A stretch of DNA of 64,000 nt. Source: Patiriisocius marinus (GTDB taxonomy: Bacteria > Bacteroidota > Bacteroidia > Flavobacteriales > Flavobacteriaceae). Location: assembly GCF_008974325.1 (NCBI RefSeq), contig NZ_BKCG01000004.1, forward strand, positions 124,001-188,000. The letters run 5' to 3'. The notes under the pieces were generated by a model. That model saw only the letters and a program-made list of their open reading frames with translations, ran no database searches and was not told where the DNA came from. The first letter of the stretch is position 1; every line of letters begins with the position of its first letter. Shown here in pieces: positions 26,642 to 35,638 of the stretch. The position numbers and the translations under genes are program-made.

Positions 26642-27352
26642 ATGTACGAATTTACCATAATAGTACCAGTTTATAACGAAGAAGAGAACCTTGATCGTGT
26701 AGAGAAAGAGTTACTTGCATATACCAAAATAGCAACCAAACCTACGTGCATATTATTTGTGAATGATGGCTCTAAGGACAACAGCCAGCAAATGATTGAA
26801 ACTATTTGCAGCCGTAATAAAGCTTTTGGGTTTATTAATTTTAAAGAAAATAGAGGCTTGAGTGCTGCAATTAAAGCAGGATTTGACAATGTAACTACTG
26901 AATATGTAGGATACATTGATAGTGATCTACAAACAGCTCCTGAAGATTTTAACTTGCTTTTAGAACATAGCGGCACGTATAATTTAGTTACAGGTGTTCG
27001 TGCAGATAGAAAGGACAGTTTTGTGAAAAATATGTCATCAACTATTGCAAATGGTATTCGCCGTGCTTTCACTCACGATGGTATGGACGATACTGGTTGC
27101 CCTCTAAAAGTTATCAAAACGGAATATGCAAAACGTATTCCAATGTTTAAAGGACTTCATAGATTTTTACCTGCGATGATTTTATTACAAAACGGAACCG
27201 TTTTACAAATACCCGTTAGGCATTTTCCACGTGTAGCTGGAACGGCAAAATTTGGAGTTTGGAATAGGCTTATTGGTCCATTAATGGATTGTTTCGCATA
27301 TTTATGGATGAAGAAAAAATATATTAATTACGAAATTGAGAATAAAGGATGA
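26642..27352 (+). CDS. GT2-family glycosyltransferase (polyprenyl-phosphate sugar transferase type)
   Basis: 236 residues. The GT-A nucleotide-binding start is FTIIVPVYNEEENLDRVEKE, with the NDGSKDNS motif and metal-binding DSDLQTAP (DxD region). It resembles DPM1/ArnC enzymes that put a sugar on a lipid phosphate, but lacks the C-terminal membrane helices of ArnC. It is the first gene of a three-gene overlapping operon with a LAB_N membrane protein and an ArnT-like transferase, so it probably makes the lipid-linked sugar donor. Confidence 0.88.
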   Translation: MYEFTIIVPVYNEEENLDRVEKELLAYTKIATKPTCILFVNDGSKDNSQQMIETICSRNKAFGFINFKENRGLSAAIKAGFDNVTTEYVGYIDSDLQTAPEDFNLLLEHSGTYNLVTGVRADRKDSFVKNMSSTIANGIRRAFTHDGMDDTGCPLKVIKTEYAKRIPMFKGLHRFLPAMILLQNGTVLQIPVRHFPRVAGTAKFGVWNRLIGPLMDCFAYLWMKKKYINYEIENKG

Positions 27353-27981
27353 GTCCATTTCTCATCTATACCATTGGGTTTGTAGCTCAACTTTTATTTT
27401 CAGGGAGATTGCTTGTACAGTGGATTCTTTCAGAAAAAAGTAAACGTATTGTAACACCCTCACTTTTTTGGAAACTGAGTTTAATAGCTTCCTTTTTACT
27501 ATTTGTTTACGGGTATCTTAGAGATGATTTTGCCATTATGTTAGGGCAAGCACTCACCTATTACATTTACATTAGAAATTTACATTTTCAAGGACAGTGG
27601 AAAATTGCTCCTTTTCTATTGCGCTGGTCCCTATTATTATTCCCTATAATTATTGTTATCTATGGATATAACAATGGGCAATACGATATTGATGCTCTTT
27701 TTAAGAACGATGCAATACCACAGTGGTTATTAATTTTAGGAGTTGTAGCACAAGTAATTTTTACGCTTCGCTTCGTCTATCAGTGGATCCATAGTGAGAA
27801 AAAACAATCAAGCGAATTACCTCTTGGCTTTTGGACTTTAAGTGTTCTTGGAGCTGCTTTAATATTAACCTATGCGATATTACGTAAAGACCCTGTTTTA
27901 TTTGTAGGGCATTGCGCAGGATTGGTTATCTACGTTCGTAATATATTTATTTGGAAAAAACAGCATGATTCAATTTCTTAA
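27349..27981 (+). CDS. Tandem LAB_N-domain membrane protein
   Basis: 210 residues, overlapping the GT2 gene by ATGA. It consists of two copies of the lipid-A-disaccharide synthase N-terminal (LAB_N) domain, each about 75 residues with three membrane helices. The paired motifs are GFVAQLLFSGRLLVQWILSE and GVVAQVIFTLRFVYQWIHSE, and the ends YYIYIRNL and GLVIYVRNIF. Stand-alone LAB_N proteins are small inner-membrane proteins of uncertain role. The operon position resembles ArnE/ArnF flippase subunits, suggesting lipid-linked sugar transport. Confidence 0.85.
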   Translation: MSPFLIYTIGFVAQLLFSGRLLVQWILSEKSKRIVTPSLFWKLSLIASFLLFVYGYLRDDFAIMLGQALTYYIYIRNLHFQGQWKIAPFLLRWSLLLFPIIIVIYGYNNGQYDIDALFKNDAIPQWLLILGVVAQVIFTLRFVYQWIHSEKKQSSELPLGFWTLSVLGAALILTYAILRKDPVLFVGHCAGLVIYVRNIFIWKKQHDSIS

Positions 27982-29620
27982 ACAAAATCCCGTTGTACTT
28001 CTTGTACTTGTTTGCACAGGAATCTTTTTTGTGAATCTTGACGCGATATGGGTAAATATAATGGAGGCCCGAAATTTTGCAACAGCAAGAGAAATGCTGC
28101 AAGATGATAATTGGTTACTAACTACTCTTAACGGAGAACCTCGTTATCAAAAACCACCATTACCCACTTGGCTTACGGCAATTTCTGCAGCACTTTTTGG
28201 TTTAGAAAGTTTAACTGCAATGAGACTTCCTGCAGCACTAATTACATTAGTTTTAATATTAGCCACTTACAGTATTGCTATTAGATTTACAGCACAGCGC
28301 ACTTATGCTTTTATTAGCTCATTAGTACTGGCTACATCATTTTACATTATATTTTCTGGTAGAAATGGACAATGGGATATTTTTACTCACGGGTTTATGA
28401 TGTTGACAATTTATCAACTTTATCGCTTTTTCACAGAGAATACCTACAAATATGGTCGTGCTTTAGCGGCTGCTATTTTCTTTGGCTGCTCGTTTATGAG
28501 TAAAGGCCCTGTGTCACTTTACGCTTTATTACTTCCATTTTTAATTGCTTTTGGTTGGGTATATAAGTTCAAGAAAATGAAGACGCGTATCCTCCCATTA
28601 CTATTATTTTTAGTCGTGAGTTTTATACTATCAGCTTGGTGGCATTATTACACGTATGTTTTTGATGCAGAAACAGTACTTGCAATTACTAATAAAGAAA
28701 CTGGAAACTGGACAAGTTATAACGTGCGTCCTTTTTACTATTACTGGAGTTTCTTCACACAAAGTGGTATTTGGACAATCCCGGCTTTTGTTGGACTTTT
28801 ATATCCTTATTTAAAAAATAAAGTACTCGACAAAAAAGGATATCTATTTACATTTATTTGGACAATGACTTCAGTTATTTTACTGTCAATTATTCCAGAG
28901 AAAAAATCTCGTTATTTACTGCCTGTGTTAATTCCACTTGCTTTAAATACTGGCTTCTACATTATGTATTTATTCCGAAATTTTCGCCAAATGGAAAATT
29001 GGAAAGAGAAATTACCTGTGTATTTTAATTTCGGATTAATAGCTTTAATTGGAATTGCATTCCCTATTGGAGGATATATTTTTCTTAAAGATAATTTAAG
29101 TGGAGGCGATTGGTTTTGGTTTATTACTTTATCATTATTATTAGTTGCTATAGCAATAAACATAGTTATTAAACTGAAACAAAAAAGCATTAAACCTGTA
29201 TTCTATTTAACAATTGCATTTATAATATGCATCACTTGTTTTGGGATGCCTCTTGCAAAACAAACAACGGTAAACCCCGAGTATAAAGCCATGGCAGACT
29301 TACGTGAATGGAATAAAACAAAACAACTTCCTATTTACGAATTAACATTTTTTACTCCAGAATTGATTTGGGATTATAAGGCAAACATACCCGTATTACA
29401 TAACGGAGAAGAAGTTGTGATACCAAATGAAAATAAATTTGGAATTCTTGTAGCCGAACACGATATGGAATTATTTGAAAAAACATTTAATGGGTATCGC
29501 ATCGAGAAAATTGACAAGTACGATATGAATCCACAACCTCAAGGTAATAGACAACATAAGTCTAGATTATGGCGTGATTTTTATGTAATTACTTCCACAA
29601 CTTCAGAAGCTTCAAAATAA
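27965..29620 (+). CDS. ArnT-like GT39/GT83 membrane glycosyltransferase
   Basis: 551 residues, overlapping the LAB_N gene by 17 bp. About 11-12 predicted membrane helices. The first periplasmic loop has the EARNFATAREML motif and NGEPRYQKPPLPTW, typical of ArnT/PMT enzymes where the acidic residue is catalytic; a soluble domain follows at about 430-545. The family transfers a sugar from polyprenyl phosphate to lipid A or protein on the outer face of the inner membrane. The acceptor here is unknown, lipid A being the natural guess. Confidence 0.88.
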   Translation: MIQFLKQNPVVLLVLVCTGIFFVNLDAIWVNIMEARNFATAREMLQDDNWLLTTLNGEPRYQKPPLPTWLTAISAALFGLESLTAMRLPAALITLVLILATYSIAIRFTAQRTYAFISSLVLATSFYIIFSGRNGQWDIFTHGFMMLTIYQLYRFFTENTYKYGRALAAAIFFGCSFMSKGPVSLYALLLPFLIAFGWVYKFKKMKTRILPLLLFLVVSFILSAWWHYYTYVFDAETVLAITNKETGNWTSYNVRPFYYYWSFFTQSGIWTIPAFVGLLYPYLKNKVLDKKGYLFTFIWTMTSVILLSIIPEKKSRYLLPVLIPLALNTGFYIMYLFRNFRQMENWKEKLPVYFNFGLIALIGIAFPIGGYIFLKDNLSGGDWFWFITLSLLLVAIAINIVIKLKQKSIKPVFYLTIAFIICITCFGMPLAKQTTVNPEYKAMADLREWNKTKQLPIYELTFFTPELIWDYKANIPVLHNGEEVVIPNENKFGILVAEHDMELFEKTFNGYRIEKIDKYDMNPQPQGNRQHKSRLWRDFYVITSTTSEASK

Positions 29621-29628
29621 TATCACTA

Positions 29629-30216
29629 TTAATTGGTTTGTAATATTTCAGCATTAAATCTACGCTGTGCCCATTTATTTAAATGGAAGATTCCGTAACC
29701 AATCCAAGCTCCAAAAAACATTCCTGTTATAATATCGAGAGGATAATGTACTCCTAGATAAATACGAGAATAGGCTAACACTGCTGCCCAAAAAAGTAAT
29801 AGAAACGGTAGGTATTTATAATATGGCTTAAGTAGTAGGCCTAAAAACACTGCTGCTGCCATAGAACTTGCTGCATGTGCTGAAAAATAACCGTAACGGC
29901 CACAGCCATCAGCAATAAAGCGCATAAGGTTTTGCAATTCCTCTACCCTACAAGGGCGTGGGCGTTTAAATAATACGTATTTAAACAAACTTGCTAGTTG
30001 ATCACTTGCAGTTATCATAACTGCCGCACAAAGCATTACAATCAATGTTCCTTTAGCCCCTAGATTTTTAAATACTAAATATAAAAGCGCTACATATAAC
30101 GGAATTGAAGACCATTTTTCTGTAACGACTTTCCAAAATTCGTCCCACGACTCTGTTCCTAAATTATTTAGGAATAAAAAAAGTTGCTCGTCGTATGAAA
30201 GTAATTGGTCTAGCAT
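29629..30216 (-). CDS. PAP2-family membrane phosphatase
   Basis: 195 residues with five to six membrane helices. The three phosphatase motifs are present: KRPRPCRVEE, FSAHAASS (SAH in place of SGH, with the catalytic His kept), and SRIYLGVHYPLD with the nucleophilic His. It may act on undecaprenyl pyrophosphate or a lipid A phosphate. It is convergent with the glycosyltransferase operon and 1 bp after a small acidic protein gene on the same strand, so the two form a pair. Confidence 0.9.
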   Translation of the reverse strand: MLDQLLSYDEQLFLFLNNLGTESWDEFWKVVTEKWSSIPLYVALLYLVFKNLGAKGTLIVMLCAAVMITASDQLASLFKYVLFKRPRPCRVEELQNLMRFIADGCGRYGYFSAHAASSMAAAVFLGLLLKPYYKYLPFLLLFWAAVLAYSRIYLGVHYPLDIITGMFFGAWIGYGIFHLNKWAQRRFNAEILQTN

Positions 30217-30447
30217 TTATTCTTTTTCGTAAAGAGCTATTTCACGATCATAAAAGGCCGTTGCCTCTTTTATGAAGTTTTCAGTTTCTGCTTCAAGTTC
30301 TTTTTGATCGTGTTGATCAAATTCCTCCAACCATTCCACCTCATCATCTTCAAGATTGATTATGAAACGAGGGAATTCTGTGTGTATCACATAGATTGCA
30401 TTTGGATAATCACTGTTGTCACCTAAAATATATTCTGGAAGTTGCAT
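30217..30447 (-). CDS. Small acidic conserved protein
   Basis: 76 residues with no membrane helix, strongly acidic (many Glu/Asp, for example NLEDDEVEWLEEFDQHDQKE). It starts with MQLPEYILGD. It looks like a conserved flavobacterial hypothetical protein; no domain name is known to me. It is the upstream partner of the PAP2 gene with no intergenic gap, which suggests coupled translation. Confidence 0.7.
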   Translation of the reverse strand: MQLPEYILGDNSDYPNAIYVIHTEFPRFIINLEDDEVEWLEEFDQHDQKELEAETENFIKEATAFYDREIALYEKE

Positions 30448-30505
30448 AATGTAGTTCGTTTTCGAGGGATAAAATTACTGCTTTTTAAATTCACCTTAAA
30501 ACAAA

Positions 30506-30533
30506 AAAATCTCGAAGTATACTTCGAGATTTT
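30506..30533. terminator. Uninterrupted 28-bp palindrome, probable terminator
   Basis: AAAATCTCGAAGTA / TACTTCGAGATTTT with no loop bases, flanked by A and T tracts. It lies upstream of both divergent genes, so it does not obviously end a neighbouring gene. It may terminate an unseen transcript or be a protein site. Confidence 0.5.
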
Positions 30534-30819
30534 CAACCAATTAATTAAACAAGATTAAACTTTTCTTTTTCAATAGACATATACTTTATAAATAGAGATA
30601 TCTTGAAGTTTAAACCTGAAGCTAAAGTATATAGAACTCAAGCATTGTACAAACTAAATCAGTCGGCTTTTATAAATATCGAGTAGCCTAATCATAAATT
30701 TAGTTTTCGACAAACATAACGTTTACTTAGGTTTACATTATAAAACTAGTTAATAGTAGTACATTGAAATATACTATCTAAACAGTTACTAATTATTATA
30801 GTTATTACTTAAGTGGTAA

Positions 30820-30827
30820 TAGATTTG
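30820..30827 (+). promoter_or_regulatory. -7 box (TAGATTTG) 5 bp before the start codon
   Basis: Exact TAnnTTTG match ending 5 bp before the ATG at 30833. If used, transcription would begin at or next to the start codon, giving a leaderless message. Confidence 0.45.
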
Positions 30828-30832
30828 AATCT

Positions 30833-31393
30833 ATGAAAAGGGCATTTTTTAAAAATTTAGCTAAAACAGAAGGCGGAGAATTTTATTTTAAAGACAAAGA
30901 TATACTTAGCGGTCACGGTTTAGGAGTAAGGAGTCCCAACGTAACATATCTTGTAAAATTTAATTATAAAGACCATAATTTTTCTGTGATGAATAGTACA
31001 GGAAATTCATTTGTGGGGATCATCACTTGTAATTTTTCTTCAACGCTAAAGGTCACAGATTTTAAAATTGATACGATTTCTCATTTCAAAAACTTATTTC
31101 TTAGAAGAAAAAGTCGTTTTAAAATAACAGCTAAAAATGAGAACATTAAAAGTTTTTTATTAGCAAATAAATCATTTATAAAATTAGAACTAATTGCTAA
31201 AAAAGGAGCTTTTGATCCTTTAATCGTGTGTGAATTTAATGAAAGTAAAAGCATTTCAACTAAATATCACTTAGAATTTGATGACTGGACAGATGTTGTT
31301 GAACCTATAATAGAATTGTATAAAAATTTAATTGATGAATTTGAAAAAGGGGTTCTCAATATCTCTAATATTTCTTATCAAAAAACAATGTAG
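30833..31393 (+). CDS. Unrecognised Lys/Phe-rich cytoplasmic protein
   Basis: 186 residues, no signal peptide, no membrane helix, basic in the middle (KNLFLRRKSRFKITAKNENI). It begins MKRAFFKNLAKTEGGEFYFK. The base composition is very AT-rich. No domain or family was recognised. It stands alone between a long intergenic region and the convergent MATE gene (7 bp apart), and looks like an accessory gene. Confidence 0.6.
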   Translation: MKRAFFKNLAKTEGGEFYFKDKDILSGHGLGVRSPNVTYLVKFNYKDHNFSVMNSTGNSFVGIITCNFSSTLKVTDFKIDTISHFKNLFLRRKSRFKITAKNENIKSFLLANKSFIKLELIAKKGAFDPLIVCEFNESKSISTKYHLEFDDWTDVVEPIIELYKNLIDEFEKGVLNISNISYQKTM

Positions 31394-31400
31394 CAATTTT

Positions 31401-32810
31401 CTAACTTATACTTTTTAATGTACCAGAATTTGCCAATTTCTTAGACAAAGAATGAAATCTTAAAAACAATAAAGCACCTGAAACTGTAAGTCCCGCAAGT
31501 AACCCTATCCAGATCCCCATACTACCATAATCAGTAAATAATCCTAAATAATACATAATAGGAAATCCTACCACCCAATAGGCGACAAAAGTAATTATGG
31601 TAGGTATTTTTACATCTTGCATTCCGCGAAGTGCTCCCAAAGCAACAACTTGGACTGTATCACTTATTTGAAAAACCGCAGCAACTAATAATAATGTTGC
31701 AGCTGTAGTTGCAACTTCAGTATTATCCATTAACTCTAATGGGTTATCATAATTCAAATACAATCCAGGTAATAATTCTCTGAATAATAAAAAGAAAATT
31801 GCAAAGACAACAGCTAATATTGTTGAGAGTAAAAATATAGAAAATGCAATACGACGTAATTCATCAAAACGCTGTAACCCCTTTTGATTCCCCACACGTA
31901 TCATGGCTGCAACACTAAAACCCATTGCGACCATAAATGTCATAGATGATAAATTAAGTGCTATTTGGTTTGCAGCCTGTGGATTTTTACCAAGTATTCC
32001 TGAAAGCCAAATAGCAGCTGTGAAAATAGCGACCTCAAAAAACATTTGTAATGCTGAAGGAAAACCTAAATTGAACACTTTTTTAAGCATCGCTTTAGAA
32101 AGCGTAAAAAGTTTTATTGAAGTTACATAAGGCTTAGACTTTTCTTTTCTATACAGTAAAAACCATAAATAAAGCACCATAATTACACGAGAAACTAAAG
32201 TCCCAATTGCAGCACCAATCATACCTAATTCTGGCGCTCCCCATTTACCAAAAATAAACATATAGTTAAGCACCACGTTTACAACATTAGCAACAACGGT
32301 AGCATACATAGGGTATCGAGTAAGTGACAACCCATCACTAAATTGTTTAAAAGCTTGGAATATTATTAACGGAAATAATGAAACCGTAACAAGATTAAGA
32401 TAAGGCAACGCCAAGTCAACCACCGAAACAGGTTGCTTCATTGCATACATTAATGGCTTAGCAAAAAAAACTCCAGCCACTAAAAAAGCAGCTAAAATAG
32501 CACATAGAAAGAGACCGTGTTTAAATGAAGATTTCCCTTTCTCAAAATTGCCTTCCGCATCAGCCTCTGCAATTAGGGGTGTAATGGCCGTTGAAAATCC
32601 AATTCCTAACGACATTGCAATAAACATAAAACTGTTCCCTAATGACACTGCAGCGAGTTCAGCAGTACCTAATTGCCCTACCATAATGTTATCGACAAAA
32701 GCCACAACAGTATGTCCTAACATTCCCAAAATTACAGGACTTGCAAGGGTAAGGTTATATTTAAATTCCTTTGTGTATTGCTTTAACAACGCTTTTATTT
32801 TTTTTAGCAA
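31401..32810 (-). CDS. MATE-family multidrug/Na+ efflux transporter (NorM-like)
   Basis: 469 residues with twelve predicted membrane helices in two six-helix halves, as normal for the family. Family hallmarks are in helix 1-2 (LASPVILGMLGHTVVAFVDN, with MVGQLGTAELAAVSLG) and the second half (NLGFPSALQMFFEVAIF). MATE pumps expel cationic drugs in exchange for Na+ or H+. It is a single gene, divergent from the DUF1801 gene. Confidence 0.92.
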   Translation of the reverse strand: MLKKIKALLKQYTKEFKYNLTLASPVILGMLGHTVVAFVDNIMVGQLGTAELAAVSLGNSFMFIAMSLGIGFSTAITPLIAEADAEGNFEKGKSSFKHGLFLCAILAAFLVAGVFFAKPLMYAMKQPVSVVDLALPYLNLVTVSLFPLIIFQAFKQFSDGLSLTRYPMYATVVANVVNVVLNYMFIFGKWGAPELGMIGAAIGTLVSRVIMVLYLWFLLYRKEKSKPYVTSIKLFTLSKAMLKKVFNLGFPSALQMFFEVAIFTAAIWLSGILGKNPQAANQIALNLSSMTFMVAMGFSVAAMIRVGNQKGLQRFDELRRIAFSIFLLSTILAVVFAIFFLLFRELLPGLYLNYDNPLELMDNTEVATTAATLLLVAAVFQISDTVQVVALGALRGMQDVKIPTIITFVAYWVVGFPIMYYLGLFTDYGSMGIWIGLLAGLTVSGALLFLRFHSLSKKLANSGTLKSIS

Positions 32811-32901
32811 ATTTAGTCAATGGCAACACGCTAAAGCACATATTATTTTATTTTATCATCACTTCTTTTATCTTTAAACCGAAATACTAAAAACTTAAAA
32901 A

Positions 32902-33357
32902 ATGCAATCTACAGCCACTACACCCCAAGAATATATAGAAAGCTTACCAGAAGAGCGAAAAGAGGTAATGGAAAACTTAAGAAAAGTGATTTTAAAAAAT
33001 CTTCCCAAAGGTTTTGAAGAATGTATGAATTACGGGATGTTAGGCTATGTAGTACCACATTCTAAATACCCAGACGGCTATCACTGTGATACAACTAAAC
33101 CATTGCCGTTTATGAATCTAGCTTCACAAAAAAACAGCATCAACTTTTACCATATGGGGATTTACAGCGACCCAAAACTTTTAGAATGGTTTAAAAATGA
33201 ATACCCAAAACACGCTACAAACAAGCTAGATATGGGTAAAAGTTGTATTCGGTTTAAAAATATTAAAAAAATTCCCGTAAATCTTCTAGGAGAATTGGTT
33301 TCTAAAATGACTGCTGACCAATGGATTGAACGTTATGAAGCTACCATCAAAAAGTAA
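32902..33357 (+). CDS. DUF1801 domain protein
   Basis: 151 residues. It starts MQSTATTPQEYIESLPEERK and continues with the DUF1801 (YdhG-like) core: NLPKGFEECMNYGMLGYVVP and the DMGKSCIRFKNIKKIP stretch. It is a small cytoplasmic protein of a widespread family; the function is unknown. Probably expressed with the downstream DUF1853 gene, 71 bp away. Confidence 0.85.
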   Translation: MQSTATTPQEYIESLPEERKEVMENLRKVILKNLPKGFEECMNYGMLGYVVPHSKYPDGYHCDTTKPLPFMNLASQKNSINFYHMGIYSDPKLLEWFKNEYPKHATNKLDMGKSCIRFKNIKKIPVNLLGELVSKMTADQWIERYEATIKK

Positions 33358-33428
33358 ATAGTATTTCAAATAAACTACTTCAACATTTTTTAAATATTCC
33401 GATAATTAAATGTTCTTCGGAAACGTTC

Positions 33429-34163
33429 TTGTACGAAAATTTCAGCTTTACTATTTCAGAAAATAAACTAACTGAAGATTACAAATTACCAGACATTATT
33501 CTAGGAAAACAAGCTGAAGCTATTTTTGAGCATCTGCTTTCAATATCATCCAAATACAAGTTATTAGCTTCCAACAGACAAATTCAAAATGAAAAAATTA
33601 CCATTGGCGAAATAGATTACTTAGTTCAAAATCTAGAAACTGAAGCTTATATTCACGTAGAAGTTGCTTGTAAATTCTATCTTTTAGACGAAGCAATAGA
33701 GAGCGAATTTGAAGGCAAATGGATTGGGCCTAATAGAAAAGACACCTTACTAGATAAACTGAATAAATTAAAAGAAAAACAGTTTCCACTGCTACATCGC
33801 CAAGAATCAAAAAGATTACTTTCCGAATTAAATATCAAAGCATCTCAATTTAAACAAGAGCACTGTATTCTTACTTCCCTTTATATCCCTCAAAAAATTG
33901 ATCTCCACACATTACCAATTGAATATCAAGAATGTGTTGTTGGCACCTGGATTTCATTTGAAGATCTAAAGTTGAAAAGTGATTATAGTTATGCGCTTCC
34001 TTCTAAAAAACAATGGCTACTCCCTGCTGAATCTATAGAAAATTGGCTAGACCATAATGAGGCTACAATTCAAATTAATATTTCAATTAAAGAAAAAAGG
34101 GCTGTCCAAGTTTACGAAAAGAAGAACGCTATTAATAGAAAATTTTTTGTGGTTTGGTGGTAA
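33429..34163 (+). CDS. DUF1853 family protein (nuclease-like fold), start uncertain
   Basis: 244 residues from a TTG at 33429; no ATG or GTG is in frame. The frame is open upstream to a TGA at 33336-33338, and those codons read like protein (LLQHFLNIP..ETFLYENF). The real N-terminus may therefore be further left with a rare start, or the sequence carries a frameshift. Family hallmarks are GEIDYLVQN, HVEVACKFYL and WIGPNRKDTLLDKL, where the E..ExK pattern resembles PD-(D/E)xK nucleases. The function is unknown. Confidence 0.72.
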   Translation: MYENFSFTISENKLTEDYKLPDIILGKQAEAIFEHLLSISSKYKLLASNRQIQNEKITIGEIDYLVQNLETEAYIHVEVACKFYLLDEAIESEFEGKWIGPNRKDTLLDKLNKLKEKQFPLLHRQESKRLLSELNIKASQFKQEHCILTSLYIPQKIDLHTLPIEYQECVVGTWISFEDLKLKSDYSYALPSKKQWLLPAESIENWLDHNEATIQINISIKEKRAVQVYEKKNAINRKFFVVWW

Positions 34164-34167
34164 TGGG

Positions 34168-35577
34168 TTAATTTTTAATTTGAGTAAATCCATTTTTAAC
34201 ACCGTAAGTATCCATCAAGTAAATAAGACTTGTCATTGTTGCAGCACCCAATTCTAATTCCCTTTTGTTAACTGCATCAAAGGTATCATTCTCTGCATGA
34301 TGATAGTCAAAATAACGCTGACTATCTGGACGCAACCCGGCTAAGACCATTCCATCTTTTTTCAATGGACCAATATCTGCACCACTACCTCCTTTTTCAA
34401 AATAGTGTATTAAATATGGTTTGAATAATGATCTCCAGCTTTCAATTTGAGCAAAGTTTGCTTCGTCACAGTCAAACGAAAAACCTCTAGGAGTAAATCC
34501 TCCAGAATCGCTTTCTAAAGCAAACACGTGATTTTCTTTTTTCAATAATGCTTGTTCTGCATATTCACGACCACCGCGTAATCCATTTTCTTCATTCATA
34601 AATAAGACAACACGAATGCTGTGTTTAGGCTTGTAACCTATTTCTTTCAATAGTCTAAGGACATCCATTGACTGAACAACTCCTGCACCATCATCGTGAG
34701 AACCATCTCCTAAATCCCACGAATCTAAATGTCCTCCAACAACCATATATTTATTAGGATATTGAGTACCTGTAATCTCTCCAATAACGTTGTAAGACTC
34801 AACATCAGGGAAAACTTTACAGTTTTGCTTAAAGTAAAAATTTAAATCTGGTATTAGTTTCAATGTATTGCTAAGTTGCTCTGCGCCATTGGTACTAATA
34901 GCACAAGCTGGAATACGTTTACTTTCTGGCAAATCACCATAACTCATTGCCCCTGTGTGAGGAAAATCGTCTTGACGTAAATTCATTGAACGCACCACAA
35001 TACCTACAGCACCATACTTTGCAGCTTCTGCAGCGCCAGAATATCGTTGATCAACACATCCACCATAAGCTTCAAATGTTTGAATAAGATTAGCTTGCAT
35101 TGGTCTATTAAAAAATACAATTTTTCCTTTTAGTTTTTCAGTTCCTAATGTGGCTAATTCTTCTAAATTTTTCACTTCAACTATATTTGCTTTTAAGCCA
35201 GCATTTGGTGTAGCAACAGACCCACCTAAAGCACAAATATCCATTGTTGTTGTTCGCCCAGGACCTGTTTCCATAAAAGCATATTCCTTTAAACCACGAG
35301 TCCATTTAGGAACCATTACTGGTTGCAACCACACCTTATCAAGTCCTAATTGGTCAAGCTCAGCTTTAGTGTATTTTACTGCTTTCTCTGCATTTGTTGA
35401 ACCAGATAATCTACCTCCTATTTTATTAGATAAGTAATCAAGCCAATCATACGATTTACCGTTTAATAATGAAGCATCGTAAATTGCTCTCAACATTGTA
35501 GCATCTTTTTGATTTACCTGTTGAGAAAAAATGGTTTGAAAACTACAAACAACAAAAAGTAAAAGTATTTTTTTCAT
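34168..35577 (-). CDS. Secreted M28-family zinc aminopeptidase/carboxypeptidase
   Basis: 469 residues with a signal peptide to about residue 19 (IFSQ). A PA-domain-like insert lies around residues 120-240. The M28 metal ligands are visible in GGHLDSWDLGDGSHDDGAG (His, Asp), FMNEENGLRGG (Glu-Glu) and the final His in FDYHHAENDTFDAV. This layout matches PGCP-type (plasma glutamate carboxypeptidase-like) enzymes. It is periplasmic or secreted, for peptide scavenging. Transcribed after the PPK2 gene, 61 bp apart. Confidence 0.92.
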   Translation of the reverse strand: MKKILLLFVVCSFQTIFSQQVNQKDATMLRAIYDASLLNGKSYDWLDYLSNKIGGRLSGSTNAEKAVKYTKAELDQLGLDKVWLQPVMVPKWTRGLKEYAFMETGPGRTTTMDICALGGSVATPNAGLKANIVEVKNLEELATLGTEKLKGKIVFFNRPMQANLIQTFEAYGGCVDQRYSGAAEAAKYGAVGIVVRSMNLRQDDFPHTGAMSYGDLPESKRIPACAISTNGAEQLSNTLKLIPDLNFYFKQNCKVFPDVESYNVIGEITGTQYPNKYMVVGGHLDSWDLGDGSHDDGAGVVQSMDVLRLLKEIGYKPKHSIRVVLFMNEENGLRGGREYAEQALLKKENHVFALESDSGGFTPRGFSFDCDEANFAQIESWRSLFKPYLIHYFEKGGSGADIGPLKKDGMVLAGLRPDSQRYFDYHHAENDTFDAVNKRELELGAATMTSLIYLMDTYGVKNGFTQIKN

Positions 35578-35638
35578 AAATATGGAAATTCGGTATGTGA
35601 TTTAATAGACGACAAAAAAGTGAAAATATCTCTTAAAT

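Larger units (their letters stand above)
30448..30832. other. 385-bp AT-rich intergenic region
   Basis: It contains a strong palindromic terminator (30506-30533) between divergent genes and a -7 box at 30820-30827. No ORF, tRNA or repeat was recognised in the rest. Confidence 0.5.
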
